Shown here piece by piece: positions 42,272-53,203 of a stretch of 64,000 bases of DNA. The notes beneath the pieces are model-generated. The model saw only the letters and a list, made by a program, of their open reading frames with translations. It made no database searches and had not been told where the DNA came from. Each line of letters opens with the position of its first letter. Positions within the stretch are counted from its first letter, which is position 1. Location: assembly GCF_040869045.1 (NCBI RefSeq), contig NC_090319.1:391793601-391857600 (forward strand). Direction: 5' to 3'. Both the position numbers and the translations under genes were made by a program. This DNA comes from Eurosta solidaginis (Eukaryota > Arthropoda > Insecta > Diptera > Tephritidae).

Positions 42272-42424
42272 TTCAAGACTTATTTTTAAGGCCGAAATAA
42301 AAGTCCCGCTTGATAACAAAGAAACGGTTTTCCAAAATAAATTTTTTTTTAATTCGGATAAGCCGTTAACTTAAGATCAAGCGGGACTTTTATTTCGGCC
42401 TTAAAAAATAAAAGTCTTGATTTA
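42272..42424. repeat. Near-perfect inverted repeat (hairpin)
   Basis: About 43-bp arms: AAGACTTATTTTTAAGG..GTCCCGCTTGAT at 42275-42318 and its inverse ATCAAGCGGGACTTTTATTTC..GTCTTGA at 42377-42420, with a 60-bp loop. Part of the foldback element's inner structure. Confidence 0.75.
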
Positions 42425-42498
42425 ACTTTTATTTTCGGACTTTTATTTTTAAAAGTCCGAGTGTAACTAGTTCTATGGGACTCAAAAAGTAAAAATAC

Positions 42499-42722
42499 AG
42501 ATTTTACCTTTATATGTGGACTTTTATGGAAAAAGTTCGAAAAATAAAAAGGATGCATGATTCGACATGATATTGCTATAGGGATACCTGGTAACTCAAA
42601 CATTTTCACCTAGGATAATTTTTTGACCAGGACTTTTTCGACTCCGAAAAAAAAAAATTATTATTATTTTCCGTCCCAGGTTTGAATAATCGCTGTTGTT
42701 CTTATTGTAGCAGTGCGACCAT
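42499..42722. other. No gene seen
   Basis: AT-rich outer flank of the foldback element up to the SINE-B target site. Confidence 0.4.
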
Positions 42723-42730
42723 CATTCAAT

Positions 42731-43146
42731 ATGTTGGTGTTGTTGTTGTAGCGATAAGGTTGCTCCCCGAAGGCTTTGGGGAGTGTTATCGATGTGATGG
42801 TCCTTTGCCGGATACAGATCCTGTACGCTCCGGTACCACAGCACCATTGAGGTGCTAGCCCGACCATCTCGGGAACGATTTATGTGGCCACATTAAACCT
42901 TCAGGCCATTCCCTCCCCCCTATCCCCAAGTTCAATAAGGAGCTTGGGGTCGCCAGAGCCTCACCTTTTGTGAAACAGGATTCGCCGCGGATAGGTGAGG
43001 TTGATAATTGGGTTTGGAGAAGCTATATATTGCGCTGGCACTTGAAGGGTTGCACTACACAGCCCCTTGAATCTGGTATTTTAGTCGCCTCTTACGACAG
43101 GCATACCTACCGCGGGTATATTATGACCCCCTAACCCGCTGGGGTG
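42731..43146 (-). mobile_element. SINE-B copy
   Basis: Minus orientation, reversed (CAA)n at the left and CCCCAGCGGG head at the right. CATTCAAT at 42723-42730 and 43147-43154 is an 8-bp target duplication. About 415 bp. Confidence 0.85.
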
Positions 43147-43154
43147 CATTCAAT

Positions 43155-43285
43155 TAGTAATACTCCGATATTGCTGCTAGGTACACTCACAAACATCAAA
43201 GTGCCGATATATTGCTGTTTAAATGTTTTTGTTTTTGTATTCAATAATCGAATGTACCTAAATTAAATTTTTTTTATTACATATC
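43155..43285. other. No gene seen
   Basis: Short AT-rich spacer with two CCGATAT(A)TTGCTG words (43167, 43203). Confidence 0.35.
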
Positions 43286-44769
43286 TGGCGACCACTTACA
43301 AATTGTCATAAATATTCTCTAACGGGATGCCAAGGAAACTAGCAGTTTCAACAGGGTGAACCAGGGTGAGAGGGGTCCCACATTGCAATCTGGACATACA
43401 TTATGTATGTCGGGGTTGATTCTGGATAGGTAAGAGTTTAACCTGTTACAGTATCCAGATCAAAGATGAGCTTGAGTTATGCGCGTCTCCTTACAGATAA
43501 CGATTTCCTCTTCTGCGAGCTCGGGGTATTTATCTCAAAGAACTGTGTTCGCCTGGCATAGAGGTCCGACGCCTTTTTCTGCATACCTGTTTGTAATTTT
43601 TTTTCAACATACGGTTGTGCTAGGGTGCCGTATTTCTTCATAATGATTGCGAAGATGACTTCTTAAACCCCTTGAACGTGGGGCCACCTCAATCAGATGC
43701 CCAGGTTTCTGCGTATTGAACAAAAACTGCTTGTCAGCATTTCATTTCTGTACCTTATGGGGAGTACTCCCAAATCAACGAGTAGGTGGTGTTCTGGTGC
43801 ATAAGAAGTCAGCCCGTAGGGGGTCTGAGAGCAGTGTTTTGGCCGGCCTGTATTTTCTTCCAGTGAGTAACCTTTAGGTTTGGCGACCATATCGGGGACG
43901 CATAGCATGCAATCGGCCGGCCAATTACTTTTTAGTGGTAATGAGCGTCACTTTGTCTTTACTCCAAGAGCTGCTGGCGAGAGATTTTAAGATTTTCTAA
44001 CGGTTCTGGATTCTGGGTACAATTGCGTTTGAATGCTCTCCAAAATGTAGATCCTGATCGAACGTCACACCCATTATTTTTTGGTGTAAGACAGTCGGTA
44101 TATATTGTCGCCAAAAAGCGCTCGCGCATTTTTTTCGCATCCGACAGCACTTTATAGCCAAAGGCGATGGATATTTTGTTGTTGTTGTTGTTGTTGTTGT
44201 AGCGATAAGGTTGCTCCCCGAAGGCTTTGGGGAGTGTTATCGATGTGATGGTCCTTTGCCGGATACAGATCCGGTACGCTCCGGTACCACAGCACCATTA
44301 AGGTGCTAGCCCGACCATCTCGGGAACGATTTATGTGGCCACATTAAACCTTCAGGCCATCCCCTCCCTCCTCACCCCCAAGTTCCATGAGGAGCTTGGT
44401 GTCGCCAGAGCCTCGTCTGTTAGTGAAACAGGATTCGCCGCGGATAGGTGAGGTTGACAATTGGGTTTGGAGAAGCTATATATTGCGCTGGAAACCTGAA
44501 GGGTTGCGCTGCACACCCCTTGAATCTGGTATTTTAGTCGCCTCTTACGACAGGCATACCTACCGCGGGTATATTCTGACCCCCTTACCCGCTGGGGGCA
44601 TGGATATTTTGTCGTTGTGGTTAGTCGGGTTGGGTAGGAACTTTACCGTAGATCTACAACGGCAGAGGTTCCAATTCTTTAAGTGCTCCTTCCATTTCAT
44701 CCGCTTGTGTTTATCCTTTAGCTCTCTGATGAGTTGGTTTATGTCCCTTATTTGGGGGTAGCCAGGGTC
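43286..44769 (-). mobile_element. LINE-A relic, internally deleted and split by SINE-B
   Basis: From 43286 to about 44100 it matches the LINE-A C-terminal region in reverse (AATTGTCAT, then TCTCTAACGGGA, GTTTAACCTGTTACAGTATCC, GTAGATCCTGATCGAACGTCACACCC). Near 44100 it jumps to the endonuclease/RT linker (GCATCCGACAGCAC; TTATTTGGGGGTAGCC..GTCGAAGG), continuing after SINE-B to about 44769. Many indels; no usable frame. Confidence 0.82.
44180..44599 (-). mobile_element. SINE-B copy with perfect 13-bp target duplication
   Basis: ATGGATATTTTGT at 44167-44179 and 44600-44612 flanks a full-length SINE-B ((TTG)n left, head right). The LINE-A relic resumes exactly after it, so its pre-insertion sequence can be read by removing this block. 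Confidence 0.92.
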
Positions 44770-45074
44770 GAAGGACTTGTGGAGTGTTATCGATGTTGAT
44801 GGTCCTTTTCCGGATGCAGATCCGGTACGTTCCGGTAACAAGCACCATAAAGGTACTAGCCCGATCATTTTGGGAACGATTTCGTATGACCACATGAAAC
44901 CTAGGCCGTACCGCCCCCCACCCCCTAGCTCCATCAGGAGTTCGGGGGCGCCAGAGCCTCGGCTGTTAGTGAAACAGGATTCGCCACGGGTAGGTGAGGT
45001 TGGCAATTCAGTTGATGAAGCTATATACTTCGCTGGCAATCCCTTAAGAGGGTTGCGTTACACAACCCCTTGAA
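44770..45074 (-). mobile_element. SINE-B relic lacking both ends
   Basis: Diverged SINE-B from GGAGTGTTATCGATG to CACAACCCCTTGAATC. The (CAA)n tail and the CCCCAGCGGG head are missing. It abuts LINE-A on the left and LINE-C on the right. Confidence 0.8.
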
Positions 45075-46353
45075 TCAATTTAGTAAATGTGTACCTGTGG
45101 AAAAAGTAAAAAATACAATGAAACCGGAGGAGCTACGGCCAATCAATACTCTACCCTCAGATGAGAAAATTATGGAAATGGTGGTGAATAATGAATGGAA
45201 AGAAGATATTACAGATAAAAAAGTTGTGGTGTCGGTCGTCTTAGACTTGAAACGGGCCTTTGAAACAGTTGATAGACGGGAATTGTTGAATGTTTTGTTC
45301 AAAACTCGTGTCAGAGGAAAGACTTTGGAATGGTTTCGAAGTTATCTCAGTGACAGAAAGCAAAGGACGGTAATTGGAAACGCAGTCTCATCGGCTGTGG
45401 ATGTAGATATCGGATTGCCACAAGGTTCAGTACTTGCACCGATATTATTTACATGTGCAATGCAGACTGTGCAATGCAGAAAGCACAAGAAGATCTTGAC
45501 TCTCTATACAACTGGTTGTGCCTTAAAAAATTCAAGTTAAATATAGATAAGACTAAGTTCATAGTATTTTGCAAAAACCAGAACATCATACGTAATAACG
45601 ATTTAAACAATATAACCCTGAAGATAAAAAACAATTTAATTCAAAGAGTAAATGAAATGAAGTACCTAGGAGTTCTAATTGATGAAAACCTGAATTTTGG
45701 AGAACATATAAATTATCTTGAAAGAAAAATTGCGCAGAAAATAGGATTCATGTACAGAACATGCAATCATATTAGTCAACGTCATAAAATAATGGTGTAT
45801 CGTTCAATTATTGAGCCGCACTTTATATACTACAATTCTGTCCTACAATTCTGCTGATAGCGAGTGATATGCAAATTAAAAGACTACAAATACAACAAAA
45901 CAAGGCAATGCGATTTATATTAAAATGTACCCCAAGAACATCAAAAACTATAATGCTGAATCGGTTAAACTGGCTTAGTATAAAACAGTCAATAAGTTAC
46001 TTCACTTTGAAATTTATACATTATGTAAGATTAGGAATGCTACCGAGTTACCTGAGCAATAAAATATTATATAATCACGAGATCCATAGTTATGGAACTA
46101 GATACTCACGATGGTAATGACTGACTAGAGTAAGAACAGAGTTCGCAAAGAAGACTTTGGAATACACTGGGTACAAAATGTACAATGAACTACCTACTGA
46201 GATAAAAGATTGTGAAAATATTAATAAGTTTAAAGTAAAATTATTTTTATATTGTAAAACACTTAATATTTAATGAAACAAATGTTTACTTAACATCAAC
46301 TAGGTCTTAAAGACCGTAATAAATAAATATAATAATAATAATAATAATAATAT
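45075..46353 (+). mobile_element. LINE-C relic (Jockey/CR1-like)
   Basis: RT pieces in two frames. 45085-45440 holds LDLKRAFETVDRRELL and GLPQGSVLAPILF. 45487-45857 holds NWLCLKKFKLNIDKTKF, MKYLGVLIDENLNF and YRSIIEPHFIYYNS. 45869-46117 holds LQIQQNKAMRFIL then LNWLSIKQSI. The catalytic YADD region between the first two is deleted. Ends in (AATA/AAT)n at 46317-46353, where a solo LTR inserted. Confidence 0.82.
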
Positions 46354-47067
46354 TGTAACGAAATTGCTTGCAAATCCTCTTATTTGCAACCCTCTGCTAA
46401 GTTCGTATCGCTAAACTGTTGAATAAATAACTCCAATATTGAATAATTGAAAAAATGGCCTTTATTACAGTACTTCACAATAACACTTATACTTTGCAAC
46501 GAATAGCAAGCTTAATAACCAAACTGATTGATAGCTCAAATGAAACTCTACTATTCAAAATAATTCTGCTATAGCTCGCTGGATAGCGCTTAATCGAAAT
46601 CTCAAATCAAACTGAATTACTTCTTACTCGCTTGCCCCGCTTTTATAGTTTACGCTGCATACTTCTAGGCTCTTCGATTTCCAGAACTTACTAGTTGTTT
46701 CGGCTACAAAATCGCCAGCCACAACTACGTGCACAAATTATTGCCCTCTCTTGTGACCACTGAGATAAGATATATGCATGTGTTTGTGCATTGCCGCTCC
46801 GCTGCTCGTATACGTACATATGTGTAGACGCAATTATTTATTCGTTTATGTAGATACATAAAGATTGAATTATTGATGTGAATGTTTGTAGTTTACAGTC
46901 TCTCGCGCGCACATAGGCGTATAAGTAAATGCATCTGTGTGTGACATCTCTCTGGGCTGCCTTATATATGTGTATACTTGATTTGATTATTAACGTAAAT
47001 ACTGCTTGGCATGGCCTTAGCATCGCCTTAGTGATGGGATAACTTAGTGATGGTAATATCCGTGACA
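46354..47067 (-). repeat. Solo LTR of the SAP-Gypsy family
   Basis: 714 bp matching 35962-36649 and 41561-42251, TGTAACG...GTGACA. It has a 4-bp duplication ATAT at 46350-46353 and 47068-47071. No internal region remains, so LTR-LTR recombination removed it. Confidence 0.9.
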
Positions 47068-47077
47068 ATATAATATA

Positions 47078-47147
47078 ATTTTAGTCGCCTCTTAGGACAG
47101 GCATACCTACCGCGGGTATATGCTAAGCCCCCTAACCTGCTGGGGTA
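47078..47147 (-). mobile_element. SINE-B head fragment
   Basis: TTTTAGTCGCCTCTTAGGAC, then CATACCTACCGCGGGTATAT and CCCTAACCTGCTGGGG, equal the head end of SINE-B only. Confidence 0.75.
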
Positions 47148-47591
47148 AGGTCATGTTCTCTCGCTAGAGTTGCTGCCTCCGCTGCCAATGTGGCCGGCTT
47201 TCCGGGATTCTGCCAGCAGAAATAAAACGAGCCGAAGCGGATTCACTTGCGTAAGGCACGCTCCCCTTGACGGGCATCAGTCGGGATTGGGAAATCAGCA
47301 AAGCGATTGTCTGTATATGTTGTCGGTTGATCGCTCGGCTGCCAGTTGACGCAGTTAAAAAGTCGTCCACTCACGATGGTAATGACTGGCAAACTATCAC
47401 AGCTTCCCACCATACGTGTGGGGCGTCCCCGTTTGTTGTTCAGAACGCAATTTCTTCTGTTTGGTCCGCCAGCATTTCACCCCAACTGTCCGTATGTAGA
47501 ACAGAATGGCAGAGATCGTGGTGGGCATTGAAATCATCTAGAATAATGCGATGTTCACCAGTGAGTAGTGCGCTGATGTCAGGGCAGTATC
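47148..47591 (-). mobile_element. LINE-A relic, 3' piece of a split endonuclease region
   Basis: Reverse match to LINE-A 17620-18160 (GGCTGCCAGTTGACGCAGTT, then TGGGCATTGAAATCATCTAGAATAATGCG). It breaks at GTATC 47587-47591, the target duplication of the CsRn1-like Gypsy, and resumes at 53204. Confidence 0.85.
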
Positions 47592-47817
47592 TGTAGTTAT
47601 TGAAACCACGTATTATTTTTTAACAAAACTTTAAATTATATTTTTTAAAATGCCTAAAAGTATGCGTCAAATTCTTTTTAAATTTTTCACCATAATGAAA
47701 ATTTTTGAAAATTGAAAAATCAATATTGAAAATTAAAATATTGATAATACATTTGAAAATTACAAAGTTCAAAGTAACTAAAATACAAAGTTAAATAAAA
47801 ATAATAAGAACCCTACA
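47592..47817 (-). repeat. 3' LTR of CsRn1-like Gypsy
   Basis: 226 bp. Differs from the other LTR by very few bases. A purine-rich TTGAAGGCGGAG precedes it on the minus strand, a likely polypurine tract. Confidence 0.88.
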
Positions 47818-47828
47818 TTACTCCGCCT

Positions 47829-48542
47829 TCAAGAAAATGTATCATTAAACAAATTGAATGTAACTCTCTTTTTATGTAAATTCTTGGTGTTGTTTGTGTC
47901 TGTTGTTTCAATTATTGCAGGTTTTAATCTATCAATAGGAATAGTTTTAATATTATATTCTATTTCAAGTTTAAAACATTTTTGGTCTTTTTCCACAATT
48001 TTGTAAGGTCCTTCATATGGTTGTTGTAATGAATGTTTATTAATGACTCGAACGAATGCAAATTTACAAGTTTGAAGATCTATTGGAACATAAATTCCAG
48101 TATCAGCATCTTTATGATGACTTAAATTTGATCTAAAATTTCGAAAATGTTCACGTAAATTACTTAAAACTTCAGTTGATGAGAAATTTTTAGCTGATGG
48201 CACAACAAGTTCCCCTGTCAAAAGTAAATTCTGACCGAAAACCATTTCCGCTGGTGTAGCCGAAATATCTTCTTTGTAAATAGATCGCAAACCAAGTAAT
48301 ATGACAGGTAACTCGTCATACCAATTATTTGTATCCTCTCTAGCTATTATAGTAGTCTTTAATTGTCTATAAAACCTTTCAACCATACCATTTCCTTGAG
48401 GATGATATGCGGATATTGTAATTTGGTGACTACCAAGTAATTTAGTTAACTCTGAAAACAATTTCGATGTAAATTGGCTACCTTGATCAGTTGTTATCTT
48501 TACCAAACCGAGAAATATATTCTCTAAAAAACTTATTTGCAA
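47829..48542 (-). pseudogene. pol: integrase core end and C-terminus
   Basis: Begins in an open frame after a shift near 48490-48540: ITTDQGSQFTSKLF with the second catalytic Asp, NGMVERFYRQLKTTI with the catalytic Glu, and C-terminal YEGPYKIVEKDQKCFKLEI, ending near KKRVTFNLF, typical of this clade. The stop is 11 bases from the LTR. Confidence 0.87.
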
Positions 48543-48942
48543 TTGTAGTTGCTGAAATATCTTTTAATGCATATGCCTCAGGCCAACGGGTAAATCTTTC
48601 AATAATCGTTAAAATATAGCGATGTCCTTTTGAAATAGGTAATGGTCCAACTATATCTAAATGGACGTGTTCAAATCTATTCTTGGGAATTTGAATTTTG
48701 ACAACAGGGGATTTTGTATGACGATAAACTTTAGACTTTTGACAATTAAGACACTCTTTTGAACAAATATTAATATCCTTATTCATATTAGGCCAATAAT
48801 ATTTTTTAACTATGAGCCGTCGTGTAGCTCTTGTACCCGGATGTGCTATTCCATGTAAAATATCAAATACTGTCTTTCGCAAATTACTCGGTACAAATAG
48901 CCTAGGAGTTTCTCCTGAAATTTCCCACCAAATATTAAAATT
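48487..48942 (-). pseudogene. pol: integrase zinc region and first catalytic Asp
   Basis: HGIAHPGTRATRRLIVKKYY followed by CLNCQKSK is the HHCC zinc region. HVHLDIVGPLPISKGHRYIL carries the first Asp of the triad. It is frame-shifted against both neighbours; the stop is at 48487-48489. Confidence 0.85.
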
Positions 48943-50100
48943 TAAAATGGGAATACTAGTTTTAAATTTAGATATTGAGAATCAGATACAAGTTGATTTA
49001 AGTCATCATCTTTTTGTTGTTCAGTTTGTAAAATTTTAAAATTCAGTTCTGTATTATATATTGCATTAACCTCAAAAGCTCTAGATAGCGTATCTGCTAC
49101 AAAATTGGATTCTCCTTTAATGTATTGTATGCCATCAGTAAATTGTGCTATAAATTCCAAGTGTCTCGTTTGTCTAGGACTTCGTTCTGTTTTTGAATTT
49201 AAAGCAGTAGTCAAAGGTTTATGGTCCGTATAAACTGTAAATTGTCGTCCTTCCAAAAGATATCTAAAATGTTTTATATTTAAATAAATCGCCAATAATT
49301 CACTATCAAAAGCACTATACTTAATTTCAGTTGGTGAAAGTATTTTTGAAAAGAATGCAATGGGCTCAATTTTATTATTGTAATTTTGTTGTATAACGCC
49401 CCCAATCGCTGTGTTAGATGCATCTACTGTTAAAGATAATTTAGCATCTTTGTTAAAATGATTTAACAATACCGTAGATGCAAATTTATCTTTAATGCAT
49501 ACAAAAGCTTCATTCGAATTCTCGTCCCATACCAAAGTTTTGTCACGTTTCTTACTTACTTTGTTAATTAGATCATAAATTTTGTTTGTAAATTCTGCTA
49601 GTTTTGGAATGTATCTATGATAATAATTTACCATACCAATAAATTTCTGTGCCTGCTTAACTGATTTTGGACGTTCGAAATTGCGAATAGCTGATACCTT
49701 TTCATCGGAAGGTCGAATACCTGTTCCAGAAATGTTATGTCCTAAAAAATCTATATTTGTTACACCAAAAGTACATTTACTTGGTTTAATGTTTAAACCA
49801 TACTCTGTAAGGCGTTGGAAAAGAATACGTAAATCTTTTAAATGTTGTTCTTCGTCTTTACTTGCAATAAGTAAGTCGTCGATGTAAGCATATACAAAAT
49901 CTAAATCACCTACTACCTCGTTTATGAATCTTTGAAAGGTTTGTGCAGAATTTCTAAGTCCGAAAGGCATTCTCATGAATTCAAACATACCGAAAGGAGT
50001 TGTAATAGCAGTTTTGTAAATATCTTCTTCAGCCATAGGAATTTGGTGATATGCCCTAACTAAATCTAATTTTGAAAATATATTTATATTATATGAAGGT
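48942..50100 (-). pseudogene. pol: reverse transcriptase core and RNase H
   Basis: [36 protein letters not shown], catalytic [11 protein letters not shown] near 49880, [13 protein letters not shown], RNase [17 protein letters not shown] near 49430 and [12 protein letters not shown] near 49225. Intact over 364 codons from the first ATG (50036). The frame is lost near 50100 upstream and at 48942 downstream. Confidence 0.88.
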
Positions 50101-51058
50101 TCATATTAAAATCTTGAATGTGAGGTAAGGGATACCGATCGGGAACAGTTACAATATTCAATCTTCTAAAATCACCACATGGACGCCAATCATTCAACTC
50201 TTTTTTAGGTACAAGGTGAAGTGGTGATGCTACTGAAGAATTTGAAGGCCGACAAATGCCTGTTTTAACTAAGAAATCAAACTCCGCGACTTTGTATTTT
50301 ACCGGATCTAAGCGCCTGGGCTTAGAAAATGGAAGATTACCTTCTGTTACAAGTCGATGTACTGTTGTATGTTTAACAAGTTTAGTATAATCTGGTTCTG
50401 AAATAAGTGACGGAAACTCTTTTAATAATTTTGTAAATTTATTGTCAACCACAAATAATTTCGGTAATGGAATATCACAAAAGTAGGATACTGTATTAAC
50501 TGAGAGATTGGTTAATGGATCTACTAAACGTTTATGTTTAATGTCTATAAGAAGACCATATTTACAAAGAAAATCAGCGCCAATTATTGGCTTGGCTATA
50601 TCCGCAATCAAAAATGTAAAGGGAAATTCACGTCTTAAACCCAAATTTACGTTTAAAAACCTTTTCCCGTAAGTGGCAATTGTTGAGCCATTAGCTGCAG
50701 TGAGAATTATGTCTGAACGTTTCGTATGAGGAAATTTAGACGCGGGTAATACCGAAATTTCTGCTCCACTATCAATTAAAAAATTTTGTTTGTTTTCTTT
50801 GTCAAAAATAAATAAGCGACGCGTCGAAAATTCTAAATTTCCGTTGTTCGTCGCTGCAACAACGGAAGAATTTAGTTTGTTGAATCTTTGTTTTTTATTA
50901 TAAGAACAAAGTTGTTCACAACTTCTAGCATTATTTCCAAATTTGTAGTGAAATATACACAGCCAATTTGGATTACTACGCGAGTTAGAACGATGCCTAA
51001 AAGAATTTCTATAATTATTCCTAGAATTAGAACGCGACCTAGATTGATTCCGATACAC
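50084..51058 (-). pseudogene. Cys/His motif, protease and reverse transcriptase N-terminus
   Basis: Starts with an Arg/Ser/Asn-rich stretch, then [18 protein letters not shown] (Cx3H..C..C, the CHCC form seen in CsRn1-group elements). The protease active site is [17 protein letters not shown], then [20 protein letters not shown] and [15 protein letters not shown] entry: [20 protein letters not shown] and [11 protein letters not shown] shift near 50090 separates it from the RT core. Confidence 0.87.
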
Positions 51059-51105
51059 TTCTGTTTTAATTTCTGCTAAGAAAGTTTCTGAAAACTTTCA
51101 CACAT

Positions 51106-51804
51106 TCAAGAAGTGGTTTTAACTAAATTTTCAACAACCGAATTTTGAACTTTTGTATCTGAAATTGTATTAACCGAAAATACTTCATTTTTGTTTATCA
51201 CTTCCCAAATATTATCTGCTAATTTTGTTAATTCGTTAATATTATCACAACTTGAGCTAGCCAAAATGACATTTAAATTTTTGGGAAGTTTTCTCAACCA
51301 AATTCTCTTTAAAATATTTTCACTAAAACTTGAATCCGCTAACAAAATTAATGACCGATAAAACTCAGAAGGCTTTCGATCACCCATTTCTGAATCACTT
51401 AAAATTTTGTCTAGTTTTGAATTTTCACTAAGTGAATGTCTTTCTATCAAAACTTTTTTAAGTTCACTAAACTTGTTAGTGAGGGGTGGATTTTGGATAA
51501 AATCTAAAATTGTTACTACTACTTCTTGTGGAAGTGCTGTTATAATGTGTTCGTATTTGGTATTCTATTGGGTTATATTTTTGGTGCTAAATTGTTTTTC
51601 AGCATGTATAAACCACGCTTCTGGACAACTAGTCCAAAATTGTGGAATTTTGACTGATGTTGCTGAAATTTCGTTTTGATTGTAAATATCATACGGATTT
51701 GTAATATTTTCTTGTAAAGTGTCATTTGGTATATTTATAAATGAATCATTTAGATTATTAGAAAGTGTAGATGTTTGTGTATTCTGTTGTGGTGAACGAA
51801 ACAT
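51106..51804 (-). pseudogene. Gag, one nonsense codon
   Basis: One frame from ATG 51804 with a TAG at 51565-51567, then open to 51106. The capsid-like region is FWTSCPEAWFIHAEKQFSTK before the stop; after it come LTNKFSELKKVLIER, DRKPSEFYRSLILLAD, LRKLPKNLNVILAS and INELTKLADNIWEVI. This is the Gag layout of CsRn1-type elements, with the Cys/His motif in the following frame. Confidence 0.8.
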
Positions 51805-52966
51805 GTTGAAAAATTTTAAAAAGAGAGTTCACAAACAAAACCGTAAAAGAAACCAGTAATTATGTTATGAATATCGAAAAATGTATTAAATAAATGACTT
51901 AAAGAGAGTTTACAATAAATTTAAAATATATCTATATATCAGTATACTTACATATATAAAATATATTCATACACAAAAACAAAATAGATATGACTCCTCA
52001 CCAAAATTATTGTTACAATGCAAGAAAATGACGTCGTTGTTAAAAAAATACTTGATACGGATATTCTTTCTGCTGCTGCAACTGATGTTTATGCAATGGC
52101 TTTTGATTGTTTTGCTGCTCAATCGTTGAAGTCAAATGTGACAGCTGTGTTTATGTAATGGCTTTGATGAAGGGGTATATGGGTGTAATATGGATAAGAA
52201 CTTTTATAGACGCCGCTTAAATGTGGTTCCAAACAAATATGTATAGTATACGTTCATAAATTGTATACCAAAGGATTTCAAATTTGATAGTAGTTTTTGA
52301 TTAGCTCGTTATTGCTGTTACGGTACATTTGTGGTTTAATCCAAAAATGCCGCTGTGTTTCAGCAAACACATGCACATTTCGCTAGCTGACAGTCTTGCA
52401 TTTTTAATTAGTTTGTGTTCATGAAGCTTTGGTAATAAAATTTATGTAATCACTGCTTCTTTAAGTTTCCGTGCCTCCTTCGATGTTCTATGACGATCTT
52501 AAGCATTTAGGGTTTTTCAACTGATTTCCTTTCGACAAATCGCCGCCAAATTGAGGTCGCTGTTGGAGAAAGGTACGCCAAACAGCTTGTGGTTGGCGGG
52601 ATTGGAGACGCGCAGAGTATGCTACGTTTCACAGACTATCAACACTTTTGTTGGTGTGCTTTGCTATTAGCTATTGTTTATCTAGAAAGGGACGCCCACT
52701 CACACAATTGACTTTGGGTGCTATTAACTTTTTAAGAACTTGTACACTTGAGAATTTTTTTGTAATAATTTTTCTATCGATAAGGCAAGCTTTTAAAACT
52801 CGTATGTTCTTTTTAAACTGCACTTTTCTACACCCTTTTAGGTTAAAACACTAAACAAGTATGACGAGAAACTAGCTCAAATTCTGCAACTTCATTTGAT
52901 GAAAAACCATTGTAAAATTTTACGCGATTACGCGCTATTAACGTTCGTGAGCTATTTAAGAGTCTG
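51805..52966 (-). other. Leader of CsRn1-like Gypsy
   Basis: About 1.16 kb between the primer site and gag. No coding signal; AT-rich near 51840-52010, more complex towards 52500. Confidence 0.5.
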
Positions 52967-52977
52967 GCTGATCGCCA
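52967..52977 (-). promoter_or_regulatory. Primer binding site
   Basis: Minus strand TGGCGATCAGC starts one base after the LTR, as expected for tRNA priming. Confidence 0.6.
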
Positions 52978-52978
52978 A

Positions 52979-53203
52979 TATAGTTATTGAAACCACGTAT
53001 TATTTTTTAACAAAACTTTAAATTATATTTTTTAAAATGCCTAAAAGTATGCGTCAAATCTTTTTAAATTTTTCACCATAATGAAAATTTTTGAAAATTG
53101 AAAAATCAATATTGAAAATTAAAATATTGATAATACATTTGAAAATTACAAAGTTCAAAGTAACTAAAATACAAAGTTAAATAAAAATAATAAGAACCCT
53201 ACA
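52979..53203 (-). repeat. 5' LTR of CsRn1-like Gypsy
   Basis: 225 bp copy of 47592-47817. The terminal TGTAG reads TATAG here. Confidence 0.88.

Larger units (their letters stand above)
33200..42498. mobile_element. Foldback element split by nested insertions
   Basis: About 80 bp at 33200-33280 is the inverted complement of 42419-42498 (GTCCGATAGAACTAGTT left; AACTAGTTCTATGGGAC right; repeated AAATAAAAGTCC words). CATATATGGTTA words sit on the inner side of both arms. The 33350-42251 interior is made of later insertions: Helitron, LINE-B and SAP-Gypsy. Without them the element is a few hundred bp. Outer limits are not defined. Confidence 0.65.
47592..53203 (-). mobile_element. Ty3/Gypsy element, CsRn1-like, inserted in LINE-A relic
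   Basis: LTRs 52979-53203 and 47592-47817 (TGTAG...CTACA), 5-bp target duplication GTATC at 47587-47591 and 53204-53208. Order on the minus strand is primer site, leader, gag, pol. Several frameshifts and a gag nonsense codon make it non-autonomous. The Cys/His motif ([18 protein letters not shown]) and the protease/RT style point to the CsRn1/Kabuki group. Confidence 0.88.
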
